From Anaerolineae bacterium (GTDB taxonomy: Bacteria > Chloroflexota > Anaerolineae > Aggregatilineales > Phototrophicaceae): a stretch of DNA of 64,000 bases. The stretch spans positions 1-64,000 of the forward strand of contig JAJEGA010000057.1 in the NCBI GenBank assembly GCA_022820125.1. The letters are read 5' to 3'. The notes beneath the pieces were generated by a model that saw only the letters and a list, made by a program, of their open reading frames with translations, made no database searches and was not told the origin of the DNA. The position numbers and the translations under genes are program-made. The number at the start of each line of letters is the position of its first letter. The first letter of the stretch is position 1. Shown here piece after piece: positions 1 through 6,611 of this stretch.

Positions 1-1
1 A

Positions 2-194
2 GTGTATCCATTTCGGTTGAATTTAGAAATCATCATCATTCAAGCATCTGTAGGGGCGAGCCTTGGCTCGCCCACTTGATAATCTCCGGCGGGCGATTCA
101 CAGAATCGCCCCTACAATTTTCGCTAAAGGATGATGTCGACGCTGAAAGGATATTACGCTTGGCGTGAATTTCAACCGACTTCAATACACTACC
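2..194. repeat. 193-bp dispersed repeat, copy 1
   Basis: This stretch matches 54473-54665 base for base without gaps; I count 7 mismatches in 193 positions (about 96% identity). The right border is sharp at 194, while the left border may lie outside the window. The interior holds a twin palindrome (49-116) whose outer ends are TGTAGGGGCGA and TCGCCCCTACA. The copy ends about 35 bases before the -10 of tatA. It encodes no protein I would accept. Confidence 0.9.
49..116. repeat. REPIN-like twin palindrome
   Basis: Two short palindromes, GGGCGAGCC/GGCTCGCCC and GGGCGATTC/GAATCGCCC, lie head to head. The unit is bounded by the 11-base inverted ends TGTAGGGGCGA and TCGCCCCTACA. The leading GTAG tetranucleotide plus palindrome is the hallmark of REP sequences associated with RAYT transposases. 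No RAYT gene is in the window. Confidence 0.75.
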
Positions 195-225
195 AACAGT
201 GGGCGCTCGTTATTCTGGCAAAGCG

Positions 226-234
226 TGATATAAT
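226..234 (+). promoter_or_regulatory. Extended -10 promoter for tatA
   Basis: TGATATAAT contains a perfect TATAAT (229-234) preceded by TG with one base between, an extended -10. No good -35 is visible at the usual distance, as expected for extended -10 promoters. It lies 36 bases upstream of the tatA start. Confidence 0.6.
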
Positions 235-270
235 CAACTCGAATGGAATGAGCGGGGGAACTGAAATACG

Positions 271-453
271 ATGCCAAATCTTGGACCAACCGAACTCTTC
301 ATCGTTCTTATCATTGTTGTTTTGCTCTTTGGCGTTGGCCGCGTCTCGCGAATTGGCGGCGAGCTCGGCTCGGCCGTGGCGAATTTCCGCAAAGGTTTGC
401 AGGAAGGCGCCAAGGGCAAGACTGAAGAGGCCGAGCAGCCGGAAACGGTATAG
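271..453 (+). CDS. tatA: Sec-independent translocase protein TatA
   Basis: A 60-residue membrane protein that would form the pore-like component of the twin-arginine translocase, which exports folded proteins. The layout is typical: a short N-terminus with G5 and E8, one membrane segment at about residues 7-21, a hinge, and an amphipathic helix at about 24-42 containing FRKGLQEG, then an acidic tail. It is at the short end for the family. A purine-rich GCGGGGGAA stretch lies about 10 bases before the ATG. TatC is not in the window. The gene converges on a DUF1992 gene only 13 bases away. TatE-type paralogues cannot be told apart from TatA by sequence alone. Confidence 0.9.
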   Translation: MPNLGPTELFIVLIIVVLLFGVGRVSRIGGELGSAVANFRKGLQEGAKGKTEEAEQPETV

Positions 454-466
454 CGATTAGGACAAG

Positions 467-943
467 TTAATTCGGGCTTTTGCGCTGTAAAGCCTGTTCA
501 ATCAGCAGTTCGCCTCGCAGCGTTTGCCGGTGCGGGATGCCTTTGGGCAAATTGAGATTGTAGACCAGCGCCTCGCGATTGTAGCGCTCGACGCGCTCCA
601 GGAATTGCCTTTGATAGCGACGCCATTTTGAATCAACCGCTTGGGCGCGCGTGGCTGAGGCTTCTTGGCGGGCGCGGCGCAAGTCACGCTTGTGCTTTTG
701 CGCGCGCGTCGCAAGTTGGCTGCGGAGCGCCGCCTCTTTTTCTGCCAGACGCCGGCTCGCCTCAATCCATTCCGGCGCTACATTGTGATCATCCATAATC
801 TTAAATGCGGCGCGCAAGTCGTTCGGCGTGTTTGGGTCGTCGTTTAGCGGCAGCCTTTTGCCGGCGCCGGGAAGATGCGAAACATCGCCGTCGCCGATGC
901 TGTCCGCGATGAGCCGATCGACAATGCGCTCCCACTTCTGCAT
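467..943 (-). CDS. DUF1992 (DnaJ-homologue subfamily C member 28-like) protein
   Basis: A 158-residue cytoplasmic protein of unknown biochemical role. The first 70 residues carry the DUF1992 signature: an initial W, the IADSIGDGDVSHLPGAGK segment, LPLNDDP, and a predicted helix containing MDDHNVAPEWIE. The rest is highly charged and likely helical (Arg/Lys/Glu/Ala-rich). The ATG has AAGGAG about 9 bases upstream. It follows the LysM/lamin-tail gene on the same strand with a 36-base gap, so the two may be cotranscribed. The family name comes from a conserved segment shared with eukaryotic DNAJC28, but there is no J domain here. Confidence 0.85.
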   Translation of the reverse strand: MQKWERIVDRLIADSIGDGDVSHLPGAGKRLPLNDDPNTPNDLRAAFKIMDDHNVAPEWIEASRRLAEKEAALRSQLATRAQKHKRDLRRARQEASATRAQAVDSKWRRYQRQFLERVERYNREALVYNLNLPKGIPHRQTLRGELLIEQALQRKSPN

Positions 944-979
944 TCGCCGCCACTCCTTTTCGATTTTGGCGAGCCGGCT

Positions 980-1954
980 TTATTCGCTTTCCGCCGCTGG
1001 AAGTTGCAGGACCTGCAAGGCGCGCCCCGCTTCATCGCTCAGCGTCAGCGCCTCGCCAGCTTCCCATACGCTTTCATCTTTGCCCCAGAAGCGCGCGTCG
1101 CCGGTGCTGGTGCCGCTGCGGGTGTAGATCACCACCTCGCCTTGGGGGAAGAGCATCGAAACGGGAAAGGTGAAGCTGTTGCCGTCTTCATCGGACAAGG
1201 TCCAGTTGCTAATCTCGACGCGTTCGCCAGCATTGCGCAGGCGGATGCCCTCGGCGGTGATATCTCCCAAGCCCTCGACGGCGACGATCTCGAATTGCGC
1301 GTTCACTGGTGTGCTGGTGGCTTCAACTGTGGGCGCGGGCGGCGCGCCAGAATCCTGCGCCTGCGCGTCGCTAGCGGCGGCTTCGTCCAGGCAGCCCTCC
1401 AGCGGCACGACGAGGATATCGCCAATTTGCAGATTCTGCGATGTTTCGACTGTCAAGTCGTTGACATCCAGCAGTTCTTGAAAATCGGCGCCATAACGCA
1501 AGGCGACGCCATAGGGCGTGTCGCCGCTGAGCACAGAGTGATAGACGCAGTTCTGCGGCTGGATCGCCGCGCTGGCGCCCGCAGCGGTGGGTGTGCTGAT
1601 TACAACTTGGCGCGCTCCCAAGTCTTCGGCGTCAATGGTTGCCGCTGCTTCGGTCGCCGCTTCTTCGGCGAGGCTGAGGGGCAAATCCACCTGCGGCCGT
1701 TGAGCGCCTGTCGGCAAGGCGGTTACCAGCTTGGGCGGCAGCGGGGTGGCGGTAATGATTATCTCGACGGTTATGATTTCAGGGATATCCGACTGTTCCG
1801 CGTCGTCGCCGAATAGCTGCAGCGCAACGTAGGTTCCACTGGCGGCGGCCAAAAACGTAAGGGCGAGAAACATAAGCTGGGGAATGATATTTTTGCGCCG
1901 CGATGCGTTGCTGCGTTCAATCATAAGGTTGCCTTTGCCGTCGGGATGCGACAT
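980..1954 (-). CDS. Membrane-anchored LysM and lamin-tail domain protein
   Basis: A 324-residue probably surface protein. A positively charged N-terminus (ERSNASRRK) is followed by one membrane segment at about residues 27-48. A low-complexity Ala/Thr/Pro-rich linker follows. A LysM domain (about 137-190) shows YHSVLSGDTPYGVALRYG and ends in IGDILVVP; LysM binds peptidoglycan-type glycans. A C-terminal lamin-tail-like beta-sandwich (about 215-318) shows the typical VEISNWTLSDEDGN stretch. The chosen ATG has AGGA about 7 bases upstream; an ATG ten codons in is also possible. A role in cell-surface attachment is inferred from the domains only. Confidence 0.8.
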   Translation of the reverse strand: MSHPDGKGNLMIERSNASRRKNIIPQLMFLALTFLAAASGTYVALQLFGDDAEQSDIPEIITVEIIITATPLPPKLVTALPTGAQRPQVDLPLSLAEEAATEAAATIDAEDLGARQVVISTPTAAGASAAIQPQNCVYHSVLSGDTPYGVALRYGADFQELLDVNDLTVETSQNLQIGDILVVPLEGCLDEAAASDAQAQDSGAPPAPTVEATSTPVNAQFEIVAVEGLGDITAEGIRLRNAGERVEISNWTLSDEDGNSFTFPVSMLFPQGEVVIYTRSGTSTGDARFWGKDESVWEAGEALTLSDEAGRALQVLQLPAAESE

Positions 1955-2008
1955 TGGAATCCTAGCACAGGCGTACTAGTCTGGCAATTAGGCTGCTTAA
2001 GTGATTGC

Positions 2009-2036
2009 TTGTAAAGCGCGGACGATGGGCTACAAT
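2009..2036 (+). promoter_or_regulatory. Candidate glgA promoter with overlapping inverted repeat
   Basis: TTGTAA (2009-2014) and TACAAT (2031-2036) are 16 bases apart, about 185 bases before glgA. An 8-base perfect inverted repeat, AAAGCGCG (2013-2020) and CGCGCTTT (2037-2044), brackets the -10 and could be an operator or a hairpin in the early transcript. Confidence 0.4.
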
Positions 2037-2112
2037 CGCGCTTTAGTCAATGCAATGCAAGCTTTACCAAGTTAATCATGCGAAAACGGAAAAGAAATAT
2101 TAAGCAAGAGTG

Positions 2113-2131
2113 GGCGAGCCGCTAGCTCGCC
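2113..2131. repeat. REP-like palindrome
   Basis: GGCGAGC/GCTCGCC with a five-base loop, followed by TGTAC. It is a single arm of the family seen at 49-116 and lies between the putative glgA promoter and its start. Confidence 0.55.
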
Positions 2132-2221
2132 TGTACAAGGTTGCGAATAATTTAGCAACTTCTTTTGTAACGCAGCCATTCTTATGGCTATCTTGGATAG
2201 ATTGTAGATGGAAGCGGCTTG

Positions 2222-3688
2222 ATGAGAGTTTTGCTGGCGAGCGCCGAGGCGGTTCCTTTTGCCAAGGTTGGCGGCTTGGCTGATGTGGTTGGGTCTTTGC
2301 CCGCTGCCCTGCGGCGAAAGGGCGTGGATACCCGCGTCATCATCCCCGGTTACGGTTTCATAGACCACCTCGAATTCGGTATCGAGCCAGTGCTCAACTT
2401 CGATCTTCACCATCGCCTGGGCGTCAATGAGGTACAGCTTTTTTGCTGCCAATTTGATGAAATCCCGTATTATCTGCTGCAGTCGCCTCCATATTTCGGA
2501 TTGGAAGGCGATGTCTACAGCCGTTGGGATTGGGATATGGAGCGCTTCATCTATCTCAATCAGGCGCTGATGGCTGCGCTTTATCATTTGGATGCGCGGG
2601 CGGGTTGGCGGCCGGATGTCCTGCATGTCAACGACTGGCATACGAGCCTGCTGCCCTTTCTATTACGCGATCACGGCGATCGCTGGCATGAGTTGGCGAC
2701 GGTGATCAGCATTCACAATATCGCCTACCAGGGCAAAGACGCCGGTGGCTTCTTGTGGCATGCGGGGATACGGGGCCGCCACCATCCGGACTTGACTTCT
2801 TTTGGTCTCACTGACAATTTGCTCGGCATCGGCATCGCCTACAGCGATATGGTGTCGACGGTCAGCCCGCGCTATGCTGTGGAGATTCAATACCCCTACG
2901 CCGGCTATGAGCTGGCGCCGCTGATTGGCAAACGCGCCGCCGATTTGCGCGGCATCCTCAACGGGCTGGATGTTGACAAGTGGGATCCGGCGAGCGATCC
3001 GACGCTGGTGGCCAGGTTTGACGCGGATAATTTCGAAGGATTGCGTCCGCTTAACAAGCGGCACTTGCAATCCCTTGCCCGCTTGCCCCTGCGAGACGAG
3101 ACGCCTCTGATCGGCATTGTGAGCCGACTTGCCGCGCAAAAAGGTTTTGATCTTGCGCTGCCGGCATTAAGAAATCTCTTGGCGCGGCGAGATTTGCAGG
3201 TGGTCGCGCTGGGCACTGGCGAAGCCCGCTTGGAGCGTGCGTTCTGGCAGCTCGATCAAGATTTTGGCGATAAAGCCAGAGCTTTCTTGCAGTTCGATGC
3301 CGCCTTGGCGCAGCAAATCTACGCCGGCTGTGATATCTTTTTGATGCCGAGTCACTTTGAACCCTGCGGAATGGGGCAAATGATGGCGATGCGTTATGGC
3401 GCGCTGCCGCTGGCGCGTGAGACGGGCGGGCTGGCGGATACGGTCATCAACTACGACAATGGCGACGCCGATATCGGCACGGGATTTGTCTTCAACTGGC
3501 AGGAGGCGCAAGCGGTGGAAGGCACTTTGGATTGGGCGCTTGATGTCTACACCAAACGACCCGATGCCTGGCGCCGAATGCAGGAACGCGCGATGCGGGC
3601 TGATTTCAGTTGGTCCAAAAGCGCAATTGAATATATTGACCTTTATGAGCAGGCTTGCGCCAAAGCGCGAACGCAGCCGATAGGTTGA
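2222..3688 (+). CDS. glgA: Glycogen synthase (ADP-glucose type, GT5)
   Basis: A 488-residue enzyme that adds glucose from ADP-glucose to the non-reducing end of an alpha-1,4-glucan. The N-terminal GT5 motif [10 protein letters not shown] starts at residue 15, where the Lys binds the nucleotide sugar. The N-terminal half also has VLHVNDWH and SIHNIAYQG. The C-terminal half has [14 protein letters not shown] and [13 protein letters not shown], with the catalytic Glu, followed by [10 protein letters not shown]. Length matches the family. ATG 2222 is chosen over the TTG three bases earlier because GGAAG sits upstream and the family starts MRVLLAS-like. glgC follows 44 bases later, so the two probably form an operon. 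Confidence 0.96.
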   Translation: MRVLLASAEAVPFAKVGGLADVVGSLPAALRRKGVDTRVIIPGYGFIDHLEFGIEPVLNFDLHHRLGVNEVQLFCCQFDEIPYYLLQSPPYFGLEGDVYSRWDWDMERFIYLNQALMAALYHLDARAGWRPDVLHVNDWHTSLLPFLLRDHGDRWHELATVISIHNIAYQGKDAGGFLWHAGIRGRHHPDLTSFGLTDNLLGIGIAYSDMVSTVSPRYAVEIQYPYAGYELAPLIGKRAADLRGILNGLDVDKWDPASDPTLVARFDADNFEGLRPLNKRHLQSLARLPLRDETPLIGIVSRLAAQKGFDLALPALRNLLARRDLQVVALGTGEARLERAFWQLDQDFGDKARAFLQFDAALAQQIYAGCDIFLMPSHFEPCGMGQMMAMRYGALPLARETGGLADTVINYDNGDADIGTGFVFNWQEAQAVEGTLDWALDVYTKRPDAWRRMQERAMRADFSWSKSAIEYIDLYEQACAKARTQPIG

Positions 3689-3732
3689 ATTGGCTTTCGC
3701 AGAAAATCGAGCGATAAGTACGGGAGCGGACG

Positions 3733-5001
3733 GTGAAAATAAAGGCGGTGATCCTCGCGGGCGGCAAAGGGACGCGGCTGGGCGTATTGACAATCAAGCG
3801 CTCCAAACCGGCTGTGCCCTTCGGCGGGAAGTATCGAATCATAGATTTTGCGCTGAGCAATTGCGTCAACTCCAATGTCTTTGATGTGTTGATCCTGACG
3901 CAGTACCGGCCCCATAGCCTGAACGATCATATCGGGAAGGGGCGCCCTTGGGATCTCGATCGGTCTTTCACCGGTGGCGTGCGCATGCTGCAGCCCTACC
4001 AGGGCAGTTTTGACACCGGCTGGTACGCGGGCACAGCTGACGCTGTGATGCAGAATCTTAATTTCGTGCGCCAGGGCAGACCCGAATATGTGCTCATTCT
4101 GTCTGGCGACCATATCTACGAGATGGATTACGATATGCTGGTGCAATATCATCGCGACAAAGGCGCAGCCGCCACCGTTTGCACCATTCGCGTTCCGCTG
4201 GACGAGGCGAGCCGCTTCGGCATCGTCGATACCGATGGCGATTATCGCGTCACCGCTTTCATCGAGAAGCCGGCGGCGCCGCCCGGCAACCTGGCGAATA
4301 TGGGCGTATACGTATTTGATTACGAGGTGCTGGAACGCGTGCTGCATGAGGACCAAGACGATCCTGAGTCGGACAATGACTTCGGCAAGGACATCCTGCC
4401 GAAAATGGTCGCCGACAAGATGAATATCTTTGCATATCCTTATGGCGGTTACTGGATTGACGTCGGCACGGTGGACGCTTATTGGGAAGCCCACATGGAC
4501 CTGCTTTCAAGCCCGCCGTCCTTGAATCTCAACGACCGCACCTGGGTGATCCATACGCGAAGCGAGGAGCGGCCGCCGGTGCGCGTCGGTGCCGATGCCA
4601 ACATCGTCGACAGCATGATCACTGATGGCTCCGTGATTGGCGCGGGCGCTGTCATCGAGCGGTCTATCCTTTCGCCCGGCGTCTTCATTGGCCCGGGCGC
4701 CGTCATCCGCGAGTCGGTCATCTTGAATGACGCTTACATCGAGACCTGCGCGCGTGTTGAACGCGCGTTGGTGGACAAGATCGCCGTGATCGGCCGCGAC
4801 GCCCGCATTGGCTCCTGGCAGGATATGGGCGATCTCAAGATAACCAGCATCGGCAAGAACGCGCGCATACCGCCGGGCTTCACGATCGGCGCGGGCACCG
4901 TGGTCGGCTCGGACTGTACGCATCAGAGCTTCGACCGCTTCGGCGATATGCTGGTGCCCGAAGGCAGCGATGTAGGGTTCTCCTCGCGCGTGGGCCGGTA
5001 A
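3733..5001 (+). CDS. glgC: Glucose-1-phosphate adenylyltransferase
   Basis: A 422-residue ADP-glucose pyrophosphorylase that makes ADP-glucose from ATP and glucose-1-phosphate, the committed step of glycogen synthesis. The N-terminal nucleotidyltransferase domain shows [40 protein letters not shown] and, near residue 195, FIEKP. A C-terminal left-handed beta-helix of hexapeptide repeats covers roughly residues 290-415. The start is GTG with GGGAGCGG a few bases upstream. It lies directly behind glgA. Allosteric control by glycolytic intermediates is typical of the family but is not visible here. Confidence 0.97.
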   Translation: MKIKAVILAGGKGTRLGVLTIKRSKPAVPFGGKYRIIDFALSNCVNSNVFDVLILTQYRPHSLNDHIGKGRPWDLDRSFTGGVRMLQPYQGSFDTGWYAGTADAVMQNLNFVRQGRPEYVLILSGDHIYEMDYDMLVQYHRDKGAAATVCTIRVPLDEASRFGIVDTDGDYRVTAFIEKPAAPPGNLANMGVYVFDYEVLERVLHEDQDDPESDNDFGKDILPKMVADKMNIFAYPYGGYWIDVGTVDAYWEAHMDLLSSPPSLNLNDRTWVIHTRSEERPPVRVGADANIVDSMITDGSVIGAGAVIERSILSPGVFIGPGAVIRESVILNDAYIETCARVERALVDKIAVIGRDARIGSWQDMGDLKITSIGKNARIPPGFTIGAGTVVGSDCTHQSFDRFGDMLVPEGSDVGFSSRVGR

Positions 5002-5100
5002 GCAGGTTGCCCGACTGTGAACAAGGCGCGCCGCTCTATCAAATTTGGAGGCGGCGAAGGGTTACGACAAGTTATTGAATCGGAGAAAAGGGGCAGGCAA

Positions 5101-5880
5101 ATGGCCAGGATAAAGGTAGGCGTGCAATTGCACCCGCAGCGAGTGAGTTACGCGACGTACGCCGAGGCGGTTAAGGCGACGGAAGCGCTCGGCGTCGACA
5201 CGATTTGGAACTGGGATCATTTCTTCCCGCTTTATGGCGAGGGCGATGGCGAGCACTTTGAAGGCTGGACGCTATTGACCGCAATCGCCATGTTGACGTC
5301 GCGCGCCGAGATCGGCACTTTGGTCACTTGCAACAGCTATCGCAATCCGGCGCTTCTGACGCAGATGGCCAACACCGTAGACCATATCAGCGGCGGCCGC
5401 CTGATCCTTGGCATTGGCGCGGGCTGGTTTGAAAAAGATTATGTCGAGTTCGGTTATGAATTCGGCACGGCGGCCAGCCGGCTGCGAGATCTGGGCGCGG
5501 CGCTGCCCATCATCAAGGAGCGTATGAGGGTGGAATTGCCGCCCCCGGCCCGCAATCCCATCCCGATTATGATCGGCGGCGGCGGCGAGAAAGTAACCCT
5601 CAAACTGACCGCGATGCACGCCGACCTGTGGAATGGCTTCGGTCCGCCGGACGCGTGGGCGCATAAGAATCGCGTCCTCGACAACTGGTGCGCGGAGCTG
5701 GGGCGGGACCCGGCAGAAATCGAGCGGACCGTGTCGATCACGCGTGAGGAAGACATTGACGATAGCCTGGACGCTTATGCCGAAGCGGGCTGCGCGCATT
5801 TCATTTTGATGTCGGCGGCGCCGCCCGATTACGAGCGGGTTGAAGCGCTGGTCAAATGGCGCGATAAGGCGAACCGTTAG
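5101..5880 (+). CDS. LLM-class (luciferase-like) F420-dependent oxidoreductase
   Basis: A 259-residue TIM-barrel flavin- or F420-dependent oxidoreductase of the bacterial luciferase superfamily. Visible family traits are IKVGVQLHPQ at the first strand, WNWDHFFPLYG, the GTLVTCNSYRNPALLTQMANTVD segment, and GRLILGIGAGWFEKDYVEFG. The pyridine/F420 binding region is probably around IMIGGGGEK. I chose ATG 5101 because AAGGGGCAGG sits just upstream and homology starts there; an in-frame extension to 5017 is unlikely. The substrate cannot be deduced. It follows glgC by 99 bases, which may be coincidental. F420 use is typical of this subgroup and is inferred. Confidence 0.85.
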   Translation: MARIKVGVQLHPQRVSYATYAEAVKATEALGVDTIWNWDHFFPLYGEGDGEHFEGWTLLTAIAMLTSRAEIGTLVTCNSYRNPALLTQMANTVDHISGGRLILGIGAGWFEKDYVEFGYEFGTAASRLRDLGAALPIIKERMRVELPPPARNPIPIMIGGGGEKVTLKLTAMHADLWNGFGPPDAWAHKNRVLDNWCAELGRDPAEIERTVSITREEDIDDSLDAYAEAGCAHFILMSAAPPDYERVEALVKWRDKANR

Positions 5881-5898
5881 ACGAAGCGGCGGGTCGGC

Positions 5899-6204
5899 TC
5901 AAGACGATTCGTCAACGATAGTGCTAACGACGCAATTGTCGCTTCCATAAGGGTTTGGCGTATAACTCTCGGCTTCGGCGTCGTTGATCCAGTCTTCGCG
6001 ATTTACCAGGTAGCGGTATTCATAGCGCTCGCCGGCTGGCAAATAGCGCATTATCATAAAGCGGCCATCTTTGAGCCGCCGCATGGGATACGTTTCCCAA
6101 TCATCAAAGCTGCCCGCAATATGAACGGACTCGGCATCCGGCATCGCCTCTGTATAGAAGCCTAGAGCAACTCTGCCGTCTTTGGTCAATTTCTTCGTAA
6201 TCAT
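5899..6204 (-). CDS. Stand-alone CBM48 / isoamylase early-set domain protein
   Basis: A 101-residue protein made of one glycogen-binding E-set domain, related to CBM48 and AMPK-beta modules. The core signature VHIAGSFDDW, then YPMRRLKDGRF, YEYRYLVN, the D/E-W-x-ND stretch, and YTPNPYGSDNCVV are all present. It has no catalytic domain, so the likely job is binding alpha-glucan or acting as a carbohydrate-sensing subunit. It sits between glgC and glgP on the opposite strand, in keeping with a glycogen role. The start is ATG, 13 bases after the stop of a truncated relative (6218-6307). Confidence 0.85.
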   Translation of the reverse strand: MITKKLTKDGRVALGFYTEAMPDAESVHIAGSFDDWETYPMRRLKDGRFMIMRYLPAGERYEYRYLVNREDWINDAEAESYTPNPYGSDNCVVSTIVDESS

Positions 6205-6217
6205 CGTAAGGCCTCAA

Positions 6218-6307
6218 CTACTGAATTGTCTCCGCTTCCAGCTCGGGCGCGGTATAGAACGTGACTTTGCAAATGACCTTGCTTTTCAGGTACTGTTTCT
6301 CCAGCAC
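6218..6307 (-). pseudogene. N-terminal remnant of a second CBM48 protein
   Basis: Reading from GTG 6307 gives 29 codons, starting MLEKQYLKSK and continuing VICKVTFYTAPELEAETIQ, then TAG. This is the usual opening of isoamylase early-set proteins (MLxKQYLKSKxxCKVTF), but it stops where the conserved GDFNDW-type core should begin. The frame after the stop shows no CBM48 match. GAGAGGA sits close upstream of the GTG, so the fragment may still be translated. The simplest reading is deletion between two tandem CBM48 genes, leaving one whole copy downstream. A genuine short leader ORF is the alternative. Confidence 0.6.
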
Positions 6308-6372
6308 GAGTCCTCTCTTTGCTTTGAGCAAACATCAAGCGTAAAGCAATAATATACCTATCCTATCATAAG

Positions 6373-6404
6373 TGGCATTCAGATAGAAACAGAATGCCAT
6401 TTTT
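6373..6404 (+). terminator. Weak hairpin with T run
   Basis: TGGCATTC and GAATGCCA form an 8-base perfect stem with an 11-base loop, followed by TTTTT on the plus strand. The stem is AT-rich, and no plus-strand gene ends nearby, so this may instead be a site upstream of the minus-strand CBM48 genes. Confidence 0.3.
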
Positions 6405-6453
6405 CGCCAAATTGTCCGGGGCAACACTTGTCAGTAACGCAGAGCCTCGCGCT

Positions 6454-6509
6454 GGCGGCATAGCGAATCGGGCGGTCAGCCGATGAACTTGAAAGCGCTC
6501 TATGCCGCC
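6454..6509 (+). promoter_or_regulatory. Structured element upstream of glgP
   Basis: GGCGGCATAG (6454-6463) and CTATGCCGCC (6500-6509) are a perfect 10-base inverted repeat. Between them is a smaller hairpin, ATCGG/CCGAT (6467-6484). It lies about 100 bases before glgP and could be a structured 5' leader or a DNA site. I recognise no known riboswitch class. The remainder of 6310-6611 holds no gene I can support. Confidence 0.4.
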
Positions 6510-6611
6510 CTGGATTTCATATCACAGTCGAGGTGGAATTGAACGTAAACAGCAGTAGAATTAGCCGCTTGAAACCTGAACTTATCATCGTCAGCAAGGG
6601 AGCAGGATACA

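Noticed and set aside
875..1816. 313-residue plus-strand ORF
   Set aside because: It is the shadow of the minus-strand LysM/lamin-tail and DUF1992 genes and has no family features. The same holds for the other long antisense frames (for example 9589-10737, 16962-17822, 26048-27445).
5017..5100. Upstream start for the LLM oxidoreductase
   Set aside because: The extra 28 residues have no family match, and the ATG at 5101 has a clear ribosome site.
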